Shown: positions 12,638 through 23,567, counted from the stretch's first letter. The stretch is 64,000 nt of DNA from Xanthomonas euroxanthea (GCF_900476395.1 NZ_UIHB01000002.1:434001-498000); one strand, 5' to 3'. Translations and numbers: made by a program. The notes: generated by a model not told the origin, from the sequence alone.

Positions 12638-12943
12638 TCAGCCGCGCGGCAGCACGATCTGACGCTTTTCCTTGCTGGGGCGGTACAGGATGGCGACATG
12701 GCCGATCCGCTGCACCAGCGCGCTGCCGGTGTGCTGGGTCAGTTCGGCGATCATGGCGTCACGGGCCTCGCGATCCTCCGATGTCACCTTCACCTTGATC
12801 AATTCGTGGCGCTCGAGCACTTCCTCGAGTTCGGCCAGAAATGCCGGCGTGACCCCTTTGCCCCCGGTCTGCAGCAGTGCCTTGAGATCGTGGGCCTGGC
12901 CGCGCAGGAAACGGTTCTGGGCGGAGGTGAGAACAATGGACAT
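12638..12943 (-). CDS. yhbY: CRM-domain ribosome-associated RNA-binding protein YhbY
   Basis: This 101-residue protein is a single CRM domain: LTSAQNRFLRGQAHDLKALL, the GGKGVTPAFLAELEEVL RNA-binding loop and ELIKVKVTSEDRE. YhbY associates with pre-50S ribosomal subunits. It is divergent from rlmE, as in E. coli, where yhbY lies beside the rlmE-ftsH pair. The intergenic 65 bases must hold both promoters. Confidence 0.92.
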   Translation of the reverse strand: MSIVLTSAQNRFLRGQAHDLKALLQTGGKGVTPAFLAELEEVLERHELIKVKVTSEDREARDAMIAELTQHTGSALVQRIGHVAILYRPSKEKRQIVLPRG

Positions 12944-13008
12944 GCAGGATCAAAGGGAAGCAAAGGGTGTTCAGGGTATCATGGCGACCCGTTCAGACCC
13001 CTTTGCCG

Positions 13009-13641
13009 ATGCCTTCCCGTAGTAAAAGCAGCCAGCGCTGGCTCAAGGAACACTTCGCCGATCCGTTCGTCAAGAAGGCGCAGGCCGAAGGCATGCGCTC
13101 GCGCGCGGCCTACAAGCTGGAAGAACTGCTCCAGCGCGACCGTCTGCTCAAGCCGGGCATGGTGGTGGTCGACCTGGGCGCGGCGCCGGGCGGCTGGTCG
13201 CAGCAGGTACGCAAGTCCATGGGCGACAGCGGCCGGGTGGTGGCGCTGGATATCCTGGAGATGCCGCCGCTGGCCGGGGTGGAGTTCCTTCACGGCGACT
13301 TCAGGGAGCAAACCGTCCTATCGGAATTCGAGGCGATGCTGGGCGATGTGCCGGTGGACCTTGTGCTGTCCGATATGGCCCCCAATAAGAGTGGCATGGA
13401 CGCGGTCGACCAACCGCGGATGATGCACCTGGCGGAACTGGCGATGGAATTTGCCGATATCCACCTCAAACCGGGCGGGGCGTTCCTGATCAAGTTGTTC
13501 CAGGGCGTTGGGTCCGACGACTACATTCGTGAGCTTCGCCGCCGCTATGACAAGGTGACGATTCGCAAACCGGCGGCCTCGCGCAAGCGCTCCCCGGAAG
13601 TTTATGCGCTCGGTCAGGGCAAGCGTGCCCAGATCAAGTAA
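13009..13641 (+). CDS. rlmE: 23S rRNA (uridine-2'-O)-methyltransferase (U2552)
   Basis: RlmE/FtsJ methylates the A-loop of 23S rRNA on the 50S subunit. The 210-residue protein has a basic N-terminus (MPSRSKSSQRWLKEHFADPFVKKA), then RSRAAYKLEEL, the SAM motif VVDLGAAPGGWSQ, and the catalytic K-D-K-E set seen as Lys in RAAYKL, Asp in VLSDMAPN, Lys in FLIKLFQG and Glu in the C-terminal KRSPEVY. The ATG at 13009 is used instead of an upstream in-frame start at 12967 because the family begins here. Confidence 0.95.
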   Translation: MPSRSKSSQRWLKEHFADPFVKKAQAEGMRSRAAYKLEELLQRDRLLKPGMVVVDLGAAPGGWSQQVRKSMGDSGRVVALDILEMPPLAGVEFLHGDFREQTVLSEFEAMLGDVPVDLVLSDMAPNKSGMDAVDQPRMMHLAELAMEFADIHLKPGGAFLIKLFQGVGSDDYIRELRRRYDKVTIRKPAASRKRSPEVYALGQGKRAQIK

Positions 13642-13695
13642 GCTGCCAATGACCACCGTGTTTCAAGAATTGAAGAGTAGAGGGCACCGGAGCCA

Positions 13696-15642
13696 ATGAG
13701 GATGAACGACTTGACCAAGAATCTGCTGTTGTGGGTGGTCGTCGCGGTTGTGCTGATGGTCGTCTTCCAGAGCTTCTCGCCGCGGATGGCGGGCGGTGTC
13801 GGCCCCGACGCGATTACCTACACCCAGTTCCTGAAGGAAGTGGATGCCGGGCGCGTCAAATCGGTGGACTACACCGACGAGACCAATCTGGCGGTCAACG
13901 CGATCCGCTTCAAGCGCACCGACGGCAGCGAAGCCACCGTATACGGGCCGCGCGACGACAAGCTGGTCGACGTGCTGTACAGCAAGAACATCGAAATGAC
14001 CCGCCAGAAGCCCTCCACCGGGCCGGGTTTCTGGTCGTTGGTGCTCAATTTCCTGCCGGTCATCCTGATCATCGGCTTCTGGCTGTTCATCATGCGCCAG
14101 ATGCAGGGCGGTGGTGGCGGTGCCAAGGGCGCGATGAGCTTCGGCAAGTCGCGCGCCAAGCTACAGGGCGAGGACCAGGTCAAGATCACCTTTGCCGACG
14201 TCGCCGGTTGCGACGAGGCCAAGGAAGAAGTCAGCGAGCTGGTCGACTTCCTGCGCGACCCGACCAAGTTCACCAAGCTGGGCGGCAAGATTCCGCGCGG
14301 CGTGCTGATGGTCGGCCCGCCGGGTACCGGCAAGACGCTGCTCGCCAAGGCGATTGCCGGCGAGGCCAAGGTGCCGTTCTTCAGCATCTCCGGTTCCGAC
14401 TTCGTCGAGATGTTCGTGGGCGTTGGCGCCAGCCGCGTGCGCGACATGTTCGAGCAAGCCAAGAAGCATGCGCCCTGCATCATCTTCATCGATGAGATCG
14501 ATGCCGTTGGCCGTCATCGCGGCGCCGGTCTGGGCGGTGGACACGACGAGCGCGAGCAGACCCTGAACCAGTTGCTGGTCGAGATGGACGGTTTCGAGGG
14601 TGGCGAGGGCGTGATCGTGATCGCTGCGACCAACCGCCCCGACGTGCTGGATCCGGCGCTGCTGCGTCCGGGCCGTTTCGATCGCCAGGTCGTGGTCGGC
14701 CTGCCGGACGTCAAGGGGCGCGAGCAGATCCTGCGTGTGCACATGCGCAAGCTGCCGTTGGCCGACGACGTGGTGCCGATGGTCATCGCACGCGGTACGC
14801 CGGGCTTCTCGGGTGCCGACCTGGCCAACCTGTGTAACGAGGCGGCGTTGTTTGCCGCGCGCGGCAGCGAGAAGGAAGTCCGCATGGACCACTTCGACCG
14901 TGCCCGCGACAAGATCCTGATGGGGGCCGAGCGCCGCTCGATGGCCATGAGCGAAGACGAAAAGACGCTCACCGCCTACCACGAGGCAGGCCATGCCATC
15001 GTCGGCCGTCTGGTGCCCGAGCATGACCCGGTCTACAAGGTCACGATCATTCCGCGTGGTCGCGCCCTGGGCGTGACGATGTATTTGCCGGAAGGCGATC
15101 GTTACTCGATGAACCGCGTGGCGATCGAGTCGCAGCTGTGCTCGCTGTACGGCGGCCGCGTGGCCGAGGAGCTGATCTTCGGCGGTGACAAGGTCACCAC
15201 CGGTGCGTCCAACGACATCGAGCGTGCGACCAAGATGGCGCGCAACATGGTCACCAAGTGGGGCCTGTCCGACGAGCTGGGCCCGGTGGCCTACGGTGAG
15301 GAGGAAGACGAGGTGTTCCTGGGTCGTTCGGTGACCCAGCACAAGAACGTCTCCGACGAGACCGCGCGCATGATCGACGAAGTGGTGCGTTCGATCCTGG
15401 ACAAGGCCTACAGCAAGACCAAGGCCATCCTCACCGAGAACCTGGACAAGCTGCACGCGATGTCGCAGCTGCTATTGCAGTACGAGACCATCGACGTGCC
15501 GCAGATCGACGCCATCATGGAAGGCCGCGAGCCGCCACCGCCGGCCGGCTGGGGCAAGTCCGACAAGGACGGCGGCAACAACAACGACAAGGGCAGCCCG
15601 CGTCCGTTGGCGCCGATTGCCGGGCCAGCCGAGCAGCTGTAA
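13696..15642 (+). CDS. ftsH: ATP-dependent zinc metalloprotease FtsH
   Basis: A 648-residue inner-membrane AAA+ protease that degrades LpxC, sigma-32 and misassembled membrane proteins. Two N-terminal transmembrane helices (about 9-26 and 112-132) flank a periplasmic domain. The AAA domain has Walker A GPPGTGKT, Walker [10 protein letters not shown] and the second region of homology [20 protein letters not shown]. The zinc protease motif HEAGH (about residues 430-434) is present with the downstream Asp ligand in [13 protein letters not shown] second in-frame ATG two codons in (13702, MNDLTKN) is an alternative start. It is followed by a strong hairpin and folP, as in E. coli. Confidence 0.97.
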   Translation: MRMNDLTKNLLLWVVVAVVLMVVFQSFSPRMAGGVGPDAITYTQFLKEVDAGRVKSVDYTDETNLAVNAIRFKRTDGSEATVYGPRDDKLVDVLYSKNIEMTRQKPSTGPGFWSLVLNFLPVILIIGFWLFIMRQMQGGGGGAKGAMSFGKSRAKLQGEDQVKITFADVAGCDEAKEEVSELVDFLRDPTKFTKLGGKIPRGVLMVGPPGTGKTLLAKAIAGEAKVPFFSISGSDFVEMFVGVGASRVRDMFEQAKKHAPCIIFIDEIDAVGRHRGAGLGGGHDEREQTLNQLLVEMDGFEGGEGVIVIAATNRPDVLDPALLRPGRFDRQVVVGLPDVKGREQILRVHMRKLPLADDVVPMVIARGTPGFSGADLANLCNEAALFAARGSEKEVRMDHFDRARDKILMGAERRSMAMSEDEKTLTAYHEAGHAIVGRLVPEHDPVYKVTIIPRGRALGVTMYLPEGDRYSMNRVAIESQLCSLYGGRVAEELIFGGDKVTTGASNDIERATKMARNMVTKWGLSDELGPVAYGEEEDEVFLGRSVTQHKNVSDETARMIDEVVRSILDKAYSKTKAILTENLDKLHAMSQLLLQYETIDVPQIDAIMEGREPPPPAGWGKSDKDGGNNNDKGSPRPLAPIAGPAEQL

Positions 15643-15672
15643 CGCCCGCATCGGTCAGCTGCAGAAGCATTC

Positions 15673-15704
15673 ATCAAGGCCGGGAAGCGATTCCCGGCCT
15701 TGAT
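15673..15704 (+). terminator. strong hairpin after ftsH
   Basis: A perfect 14-bp stem (ATCAAGGCCGGGAA / TTCCCGGCCTTGAT) with a GCGA tetraloop, 30 bases behind the ftsH stop. There is no T-tract behind it (GCGTTATACGG), so it may be a partial terminator or an mRNA-stabilising element that still allows read-through into folP. Confidence 0.7.
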
Positions 15705-15765
15705 GCGTTATACGGCCACATCGCCGACCACGCCCTACCGCAACCCCTCCAAGGAGACACCCCCG

Positions 15766-16667
15766 ATGTTCGACACCGCCCTCAAGCTGGATTGCGCCGG
15801 TCGCGAACTGCGACTGGACGCGCCGCAGGTGATGGGGATCGTCAACGTCACCCCGGATTCGTTTTCCGATGGCGGCCAGCACGCCAGTTGCGAAGCCGGC
15901 ATCGCGCATGGCCTGCGCCTGGTCGAGCAGGGCGCTGCGCTGCTGGATATCGGCGGCGAATCCACCCGTCCGGGGGCAACCCCGGTATCGCTGGACGAAG
16001 AGCTGCAGCGCGTGATCCCGGTGATCCAGGCATTGGCGCAGCACACCGGCGTGCCGATCAGTGTGGATACCTTCAAGCCGGAGGTGATGCGCGCAGCGGT
16101 CGCGGCCGGCGCCGGCATGATCAACGACGTGCACGCGCTGCGTTCGCCCGGCGCATTGGATGCCGCGGCCGAACTGCGGGTGCCGGTGGTGTTGATGCAT
16201 GCACGCAGCGCACCCCATGCGATGCAGGACGCGCCGTATTACGACGACGTGGTGGCCGAGGTGCATCGCTTCCTGGCCGAACGCATCTTCGCGGCGGAAA
16301 TGGCCGGTATCGACAAGCGCCGGTTGATCCTCGACCCGGGGTTCGGGTTCGACAAGACCACCACGCACAATCTCACCGTGCTGGCGCAGTTGCAGCGCCT
16401 GCAGGAGTTCGGCCTGCCGATCCTGGCCGGGCTGTCGCGCAAGCGCAGCATCGGTGAACTGACCGGGCGCCAGGTCGCCGCAGAACGCGTGTACGGCTCG
16501 GTCGCCGCGCACCTGATCGCTGCCCAGCATGGTGCGATGGTGCTGCGCGTGCACGATGTGGCCGCTACCGTGGATGCCCTGAAGGTGTGGAGCGCGATGG
16601 CGGCGATCCCGCTGCCACGCGTGAGCGCGCCTGCGGCACCGAGCATTCGCTGGCCGGACGAGGACTG

Positions 16668-16668
<1 letters not shown>
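15766..16668 (+). CDS. folP: dihydropteroate synthase
   Basis: FolP joins p-aminobenzoate to dihydropterin pyrophosphate in folate synthesis and is the sulfonamide target. The 300-residue TIM barrel shows [75 protein letters not shown] and the C-terminal RVHDV. AAGGAG at 15751-15756 fixes the ATG at 15766 over the in-frame ATG at 15700, which lies in the ftsH hairpin. The stop overlaps the miaA start by one base (TGATG). Confidence 0.96.
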
Positions 16669-18007
<1,339 letters not shown>

Positions 18008-18018
18008 TGGAGTAGTGC

Positions 18019-19338
18019 GTGTTTGATCGCTCACGCAAGGGTGAACACGCGTTGTTGATTCAGACCCACTCCGGTGGGCCTGCCGAAGAGGATGTGCTGG
18101 AGGAGTTCGCCGACCTTGCCAGGTCGGCGGGCGCCACGGTGGCGGCCACGCTCACCGCGCGCATCGACAAACCGAACCCGTCGACCTTGATCGGCAGCGG
18201 CAAGCTGGAAGAGATCAAGGCCGCCGCCGAGGCCACCGGCGCGGATCTGGTGTTGGTCAACCACACCTTGTCACCCGGCCAGGAGCGCAATCTGGAGCGC
18301 TACCTGGAGCGGCGCGTGATCGACCGCACCGGCCTGATCCTGGACATCTTCGCGCAACGGGCACGCAGCCACGAAGGCAAGCTGCAGGTGGAGCTGGCGC
18401 AGTTGCGGCACATGGCGACCCGCTTGGTGCGCGGCTGGACCCACCTGGAGCGTCAGCGCGGCGGTTCGATCGGTCTGCGCGGGCCTGGCGAAACCCAGCT
18501 GGAAACCGACCGCCGCCTGCTGCAGAAGCGGGTGGAGCAGTTGCAGCAGCGGCTGGAAAAGGTCGAGGTGCAGCGCACCCAGATGCGGCGTGCGCGCATG
18601 CGCAGCGAACTGCCGCGGATTGCGTTGGTTGGCTACACCAATGCCGGCAAATCCACCTTGTTCAATGCCCTGACCGGTGCGGAGGCCTACGTGGCCGACC
18701 AGTTGTTCGCCACGCTCGATCCCACCGTGCGTCGCATTGCGCTGCCGGGCGGCAGTGCGATCCTGGCCGATACGGTCGGCTTCGTGCGCGATCTGCCGCA
18801 TCAACTGGTCGCTGCATTCCGTTCGACCTTGTCCGAGGCGCGCGACGCCGATCTGTTGTTGCATATCGTCGATGCGGCCGACCCGCTGCGCGAAGAACGC
18901 ATCCAGCAGGTCGATGAGGTGTTGCATGCGGTGGGCGCGGGCGATTTGCCGCAGCTGCTGGTGTTCAACAAGATCGACAAGATCGAAGGCGCGCAGGTGC
19001 GTCACGATGCGCAGGACGGCATTCCCGACCAGGCGCGGCGTGAGCGCGTGTGGGTCTCTGCGCGTGATGGGCGCGGGCTGCCGGAACTGCAGCACGCCCT
19101 GGGGCAGCGACTGGATCTGCGCCATGTGACCGGGCAACTGCGGTTGCCACCGTCGGCAGGCCGCCTGCGCTCCAAGTTGCATCAACTGGAAGTGGTGCGC
19201 GGCGAGCAGTCCGACGAGGACGGCTGGTTGCTGGATGTGGACCTGCCGATGGTCGAGGCCGAGCGCCTGGCTGCCGGCGACGACGGTGCACCACTGCGCG
19301 CGATGCTGCCGGATCGTCGCGAAGACTGGGAGTCGTGA
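18019..19338 (+). CDS. hflX: GTPase HflX (ribosome-splitting factor)
   Basis: This 439-residue protein has the N-terminal HflX domain (ARIDKPNPSTLIGSGKLEEI), the Gly-rich linker RGGSIGLRGPGETQLETDRRLL and a G domain with G1 GYTNAGKST, G2 T in TLDPTVR, G3 DTVGF and G4 NKID. HflX splits stalled ribosomes under heat stress. The start is a GTG at 18019, the only in-frame start that agrees with the family. The hflK-hflC pair that follows in E. coli is absent here. Confidence 0.95.
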   Translation: MFDRSRKGEHALLIQTHSGGPAEEDVLEEFADLARSAGATVAATLTARIDKPNPSTLIGSGKLEEIKAAAEATGADLVLVNHTLSPGQERNLERYLERRVIDRTGLILDIFAQRARSHEGKLQVELAQLRHMATRLVRGWTHLERQRGGSIGLRGPGETQLETDRRLLQKRVEQLQQRLEKVEVQRTQMRRARMRSELPRIALVGYTNAGKSTLFNALTGAEAYVADQLFATLDPTVRRIALPGGSAILADTVGFVRDLPHQLVAAFRSTLSEARDADLLLHIVDAADPLREERIQQVDEVLHAVGAGDLPQLLVFNKIDKIEGAQVRHDAQDGIPDQARRERVWVSARDGRGLPELQHALGQRLDLRHVTGQLRLPPSAGRLRSKLHQLEVVRGEQSDEDGWLLDVDLPMVEAERLAAGDDGAPLRAMLPDRREDWES

Positions 19339-19342
19339 TCGG

Positions 19343-19375
19343 CGCTGCACGGTCGGCGTGGCCGGCCGTGCAGCG
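19343..19375 (+). terminator. hairpin immediately after hflX
   Basis: A 15-bp stem with one G-U wobble (CGCTGCACGGTCGGC, loop GTG, GCCGGCCGTGCAGCG) starts five bases after the hflX stop. There is no U-tract. It is probably the 3' end structure of the folP-miaA-hfq-hflX transcript. Confidence 0.6.
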
Positions 19376-19688
19376 TGACGCTGGCACGGCAGGCCAATGG
19401 CGTCGGAGCGGTGGGGTCGGACGGTGTGGCGATCGCGTCACGTCGGTCGTGGCGCTTTGGCAGATGGCGGCCAACACAGGTCTGCGCAGTCGCCAGGGCA
19501 GGACAACGCAGGTCATCGCAGCCGACAGCTTGGCGATCAGCTCGCCATCGCAGCCGATGCCTGCTGCGATGGGCTGCACACTGCCACTGAACCTGGGCCA
19601 CGTCGTCGCTGGTGCCGAATGGACGCCGGCGCAGACAGGGGCGGCAAATTGGGCTAAAACGTCGGCTGCCCCTTCATTCGCCGTGCCC
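19376..19688. other. hflX-pncC intergenic region, no gene seen
   Basis: About 310 bases. Overlapping ORFs exist in several frames, but none has a recognisable product or a ribosome-binding site at its start. It presumably holds the pncC promoter; no clear -35/-10 was identified by eye. Confidence 0.45.
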
Positions 19689-20183
19689 ATGTCCATGTCC
19701 GCCGATTCCGAACTGCAGCAGCTGGCCGAACACCTCGGGCAACAGCTGCTTGCCGCGCGCGAGCGCCTGGTCACTGCCGAGAGCTGTACCGGCGGCTGGA
19801 TCGCCAAGGCGGTCACGGATGTGGCGGGGTCTTCGCACTGGTTCGATTGCGGCATGGCCGCTTACAGCTATGAGGCCAAGCAGGCCTTGCTGGGAGTGCG
19901 CCCCCACACGCTGGAAGTGCATGGTGCGGTCAGTCGCGAAACGGTGATCGAAATGGTCTCGGGCGCGCTGGTCAATTCCGGTGCGAGCATTGCGGTGGCG
20001 GTGACCGGCATCGCCGGGCCGGGGGGCGGCAGTGAGGACAAGCCGGTCGGCACGGTATGGATCGGCTGGAAGCGGCGCGGCGGCTATGCCACTGCGCAGT
20101 TGTTCCACTTCGCTGGCGATCGCGATGCAGTGCGTCGCCAGACCGTGGTTGCCGCATTGCGGGGCTTGAGCGCGCTGCTCTAG
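19689..20183 (+). CDS. pncC: nicotinamide-nucleotide amidase (CinA C-terminal domain type)
   Basis: This 164-residue protein consists only of the CinA C-terminal domain: LVTAESCTGGWIAKAVTDVAGSS (catalytic Ser/Thr region), GMAAYSYEAKQALLGV, GAVSRETVIEMV, and VTGIAGPGGGSEDKPVGTVWIG. PncC deamidates NMN to NaMN in the pyridine nucleotide salvage cycle. The E. coli gene (ygaD) lies directly before recA; here an 800-base gap, a kinase gene and lexA intervene. A second ATG two codons in is an alternative start. Confidence 0.92.
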   Translation: MSMSADSELQQLAEHLGQQLLAARERLVTAESCTGGWIAKAVTDVAGSSHWFDCGMAAYSYEAKQALLGVRPHTLEVHGAVSRETVIEMVSGALVNSGASIAVAVTGIAGPGGGSEDKPVGTVWIGWKRRGGYATAQLFHFAGDRDAVRRQTVVAALRGLSALL

Positions 20184-20982
20184 GCCACGTCGCAGCAGCC
20201 ACGCGCACGTACCTGCTGCGCGGGGTGTGGCTCTGGCCGCGGCGATTCTCTTCGACAGCGGGCGGTTGCGCATGTGATGCATGGTGGCAATGCAGCCTTG
20301 GCTGCGCCGGGTTCGCTGCGCGCTCTGATCTGCATCCACAGAAGGTGCAACCGGGCTATACGGTGCTCGATGCGTGGCTGGGCATCGGCGCCGACGACGA
20401 GCGCTGGTGTTGGTGCTGGTGTTGGTGCTGGTGCTGGAAGCGTGGGCAGAAGATATCGGCAACGCAACCTGTCGCCCGATCGTCATCGATGCGCCGCTAC
20501 AGGCCGGGGCGTGGAATGCGTTTCCGGGCGCCCCCGCACGTACGGGCCGAGCTCGCGGTTGCCGCATCAGGCCCTGGTGCGGCCTTGCCAAGGCATCAGG
20601 ATGCCTGCGCGAGCGCAACCTCGGCTAAGCCCGCAGCTGTCCATGGCGCGACAGGCACGTGCAGATCGGCTACAAACAAGGTCTCGCCTTCAACCTGCGT
20701 GCCGATGCTTCCGCTTTCTGCTCATGTGCTGTCGTTGTCCGCGCCGCATCCATCTGCTGGCGGTGTCCTGGCATTGCTGGATGACCGGTGCGCAGCCCTC
20801 TGGCGCCCGATGCGTGAGGCAGCCGGTGATTGCGTCGTCCTGTGCGCGAGCGATCGCGCAGCGATGGGTGTTGCGCGTGGCGGTGCGTGGTCAACCTTGG
20901 TTTCGAACGACGACAAGCGGCCGGCGATGCGGCGTGATGCGATGCCGCCTGTTGCCGCAGCGCAGTCGCAGGCGGTGTGCTG
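20184..20982. other. 800-base region without a supported gene
   Basis: This is the longest gap in the first half of the window. Open frames cross it on both strands (for example 20670-21002 minus), but their translations are Arg/Ala/Cys-rich without motifs or recognisable start sites, which is typical of chance ORFs in GC-rich DNA. It contains a hexanucleotide tandem repeat (20405-20434). It could be a decayed gene, a regulatory region, or house a small RNA. Confidence 0.4.
20405..20434 (+). repeat. hexanucleotide tandem repeat, five units of TGGTGY
   Basis: Five consecutive units (TGGTGT, TGGTGC, TGGTGT, TGGTGC, TGGTGC), followed by a broken sixth. It lies in the gene-free region after pncC. 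Such short tandem arrays can vary in copy number between strains. Confidence 0.8.
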
Positions 20983-22659
20983 ATGTGGGAGGCACTCGGC
21001 ACCGTTCGTGATCTCGGGCGGCTGCAGGAAATCGCCGCGGTGCTGATCCGTTACGGATTCGGCGACGTGGTGCGGCGTATCGGCCTGGCCGACGTGCTCG
21101 AACGTGCCGGCAAGCTGCTGCACTGGCACAACGCCGAGGGGCGCCTGCGCCTGTCTGCGGCGATGCGGGTGCGGCGCGCGCTCGAGGAACTCGGGCCGAC
21201 CTTCGTCAAGCTGGGGCAGGTGCTGGCCACGCGCGTGGACCTGCTGCCGCCGGAGTGGATCGAAGAACTGAGCGAGCTGCAGAACGCAGTGCCCGCGCTG
21301 CCGTTCGAACAGATCCGCCCGCAACTGGTCGCGGCCCTGGGCGCGGAGCCGGAAAGCGTGTTCGCACGCCTGGACGAACAGCCTTTGGCTGCGGCATCGC
21401 TGGCGCAGACGCATCGCGCCTGGCTGGCCGATGGCACACCGGTGGTGCTGAAGATCCGCCGCCCCGGCATTGGCGATGTCATCGATGCAGATCTGCGCCT
21501 GCTGGCACGCCTGGCGGAAATCGTGGAAACGCGCGCGCCCGATCTCAAGCGTTATCGCCCCGCCGAAGTGGTGCAGCAATTCACCGTCTCCTTGCGACGC
21601 GAGCTGGATTTCGCCGCCGAGTGTCGCAATGCCGAGCGCATCGCGGCCAACTTCGTCAACGACCCCGGGGTGGTGGTGCCGTCGGTCTACTGGCAGTGGA
21701 CCTGCGAATCGCTCAACGTGCAGGAATTCATCGACGGCATTCCCGGGCGGGACATGCGCGCTGTGGACGCGGCCGGGCTGGACCGCAAGGCGCTCGCTCG
21801 CACCGGCGCCGGGATCGTGCTGAAAATGGTGCTGCAGGATGGCTGCTTCCACGCCGACCCTCATCCGGGCAACATCTTTTACCTGCGCGACGGGCGCATC
21901 GCCGTCATCGATTTCGGCATGGTCGGACGTGTTTCCGAGCAACGTCGTTTCCAGGTCGCGCAACTGCTGCATGGCATGGTCAGCTACGACGCCGAAGCGG
22001 TCATCGACGTGTTGCTGGAATGGGCCGGCACCAGTCTGGAGATCGATGAATCGCGGCTGCAGCAGGACATCGGTGCCTTCGTCGACGAGTACCGCGGCGT
22101 GCCGCTGAAAGAGCTGCGCATCGGCGCGATGCTGGGCGATGTCACCTCGATCCTGCGCGATCACGGGCTGACCCTGCCATCGGATCTGGCGCTGATGATC
22201 AAGGCGTTTCTCACCCTCGAGGGCATGGGCCGCCAGCTCGATCCGGATTTCGACATGGCCACCGAGGCGCGCCCGTATCTCGAACGCGTGGTGCTGCAGC
22301 GTTATGCGCCCAGCGCGATGCTGCGGCGCAGCCGTCGCACCGTGACCGGCGCAATCGATCTGATCGGCGACCTGCCACGCGATCTCAAACGGCTGCTGCA
22401 GGCCGCACGGCGCGGCAAGTTGCAACTGCAGGTGGAAACGCGGGCATTGCGCGAATTCGGCGAACAGGTCGATCGCGCGGCCAACCGGCTCACCATGGGC
22501 ATCGTGACGGCCGCGCTGGTGATCGGCTCGTCGATCGTCATGAACAGTGTCGGCGGCAGTGCCAGCCGCTGGCTGCTTGCGTTGGGGGTCGGCGGCTTCA
22601 TCGGCGCAGCCATCTGCGGTGTCTGGATCCTGTTTTCCATCTGGCGGAGTCGGCGCTAG
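20983..22659 (+). CDS. ABC1/UbiB family atypical protein kinase-like protein
   Basis: A 558-residue protein of the AarF/ABC1/UbiB family. It has LEELGPTFVKLGQVLATRVDLLPPEW (KxGQ motif), AAASLAQTHRAWL (the Ala-rich nucleotide loop), VVLKIRRPGI (catalytic-type Lys), RRELDFAAECRNAERI, GCFHADPHPGNIF (catalytic loop) and VIDFGMVG (metal-binding DFG), plus two C-terminal transmembrane helices (about 505-522 and 530-552). UbiB proteins support ubiquinone synthesis or lipid traffic at the membrane. It is not next to ubiE/ubiJ, so the family name is safer than ubiB. The ATG at 20983 is used; a GTG lies two codons upstream. Confidence 0.88.
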   Translation: MWEALGTVRDLGRLQEIAAVLIRYGFGDVVRRIGLADVLERAGKLLHWHNAEGRLRLSAAMRVRRALEELGPTFVKLGQVLATRVDLLPPEWIEELSELQNAVPALPFEQIRPQLVAALGAEPESVFARLDEQPLAAASLAQTHRAWLADGTPVVLKIRRPGIGDVIDADLRLLARLAEIVETRAPDLKRYRPAEVVQQFTVSLRRELDFAAECRNAERIAANFVNDPGVVVPSVYWQWTCESLNVQEFIDGIPGRDMRAVDAAGLDRKALARTGAGIVLKMVLQDGCFHADPHPGNIFYLRDGRIAVIDFGMVGRVSEQRRFQVAQLLHGMVSYDAEAVIDVLLEWAGTSLEIDESRLQQDIGAFVDEYRGVPLKELRIGAMLGDVTSILRDHGLTLPSDLALMIKAFLTLEGMGRQLDPDFDMATEARPYLERVVLQRYAPSAMLRRSRRTVTGAIDLIGDLPRDLKRLLQAARRGKLQLQVETRALREFGEQVDRAANRLTMGIVTAALVIGSSIVMNSVGGSASRWLLALGVGGFIGAAICGVWILFSIWRSRR

Positions 22660-22714
22660 ACGCGGCGCCTGTACTGCCCGATTGCCGGCCTGCGCGTGAG
22701 GCACGACGCGGCGC

Positions 22715-22742
22715 TTGCGCAGGCGTTAGTTAGTAGTAATAC
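22715..22742 (+). promoter_or_regulatory. predicted lexA promoter
   Basis: TTGCGC at 22715-22720 and TAATAC at 22737-22742 are separated by 16 bases. The -10 lies inside the LexA operator. A start 7-9 bases after the -10 would fall at 22749-22751, on or just before the lexA ATG, so the message would have essentially no 5' leader. Confidence 0.55.
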
Positions 22743-22748
22743 TACTAA
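22730..22748 (+). promoter_or_regulatory. LexA operator (SOS box), autoregulatory
   Basis: TTAGTAGTAATACTACTAA is a perfect 19-base palindrome (9-bp arms around one A) and contains TTAG-N6-TACTA, the LexA motif established for Xylella/Xanthomonas. It ends two bases before the lexA start codon and covers the predicted -10, so LexA binding would block RNA polymerase directly. Confidence 0.95.
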
Positions 22749-22750
22749 CC

Positions 22751-23395
22751 ATGGACCTGACCGATACCCAGCAAGCAATCCTGGCCTTGATCGCCGAGCG
22801 CATCGATGCCGATGGCGTACCGCCTTCGCAGACCGAGATCGCGCGCGCCTTCGGCTTCAAGGGTGTGCGCGGCGCGCAATACCATCTGGAGGCATTGGAG
22901 CAGGCCGGTGCGATCCGGCGTGTCCCCGGGCAGGCCCGCGGCATCCGCCTGGCCGGGCAGGGCGCCCAGTCACGCACTCCGCCTGCCGCAAACGAGCCGA
23001 TGCGCGACGATGTACTGCGCCTGCCGGTGCTGGGACGTGTGGCGGCAGGTCTGCCGATCGGTGCGGATATCGGCTCGGACGACTTCGTGGTGCTGGACCG
23101 GGTGTTCTTCTCGCCGTCGCCGGACTACCTGCTCAAGGTGCAGGGCGACTCGATGCGCGACGAGGGAATCTTCAACGGCGACCTGATCGGGGTGCACCGC
23201 ACCCGCGATGCGCGCTCGGGGCAGATCGTGGTGGCGCGGATCGATGAGGAGATCACGGTCAAATTGTTGAAGATCGGCAAGGACCGCATCCGCTTGCTGC
23301 CGCGTAACCCGGACTACGCGCCGATCGAAGTGCTGCCGGATCAGGATTTCGCGATCGAGGGCCTGTACTGCGGGCTGTTGAGGCCGAATCGTTGA
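22751..23395 (+). CDS. lexA: SOS repressor LexA
   Basis: This 214-residue repressor-protease has an N-terminal winged helix ([44 protein letters not shown]) and a C-terminal S24 domain with the self-cleavage Ala-Gly in [10 protein letters not shown], the nucleophile Ser in [11 protein letters not shown] and the general-base Lys in EITVKLLKI. The recognition helix KGVRGAQYH differs from the E. coli sequence, in agreement with the different operator. There is no Shine-Dalgarno before the ATG at 22751: the operator occupies that place. It lies 172 bases upstream of recA. Confidence 0.97.
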   Translation: MDLTDTQQAILALIAERIDADGVPPSQTEIARAFGFKGVRGAQYHLEALEQAGAIRRVPGQARGIRLAGQGAQSRTPPAANEPMRDDVLRLPVLGRVAAGLPIGADIGSDDFVVLDRVFFSPSPDYLLKVQGDSMRDEGIFNGDLIGVHRTRDARSGQIVVARIDEEITVKLLKIGKDRIRLLPRNPDYAPIEVLPDQDFAIEGLYCGLLRPNR

Positions 23396-23567
23396 GCACT
23401 GCGCCGATGGCTGCACTGGCGTTATCCCGAGCCGCTACCACAGGATTTCCCGCTGCCATCGCCATGGCCACCTTTCTAATCTGAGTGTGTCGCAGCCAGT
23501 CTCAGCCTGTGCGATACACCGCCGTTACATTAGCCCTACACCGAAATCACTGACAAGGATCACCCAG

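Noticed and set aside
20405..20434. Short repeat array considered as CRISPR
   Set aside because: The units are 6 bases without spacers and no cas genes are nearby; it is a microsatellite.
20057..20983. Frame continuing from pncC into the 800-base gap
   Set aside because: The translation is Cys/Trp/Arg-rich with a run made by the hexanucleotide repeat; no domain, no ribosome-binding site.
23526..23546. Possible LexA box before recA
   Set aside because: Only TTAG matches; the bases at the TACTA position read ACCGA.
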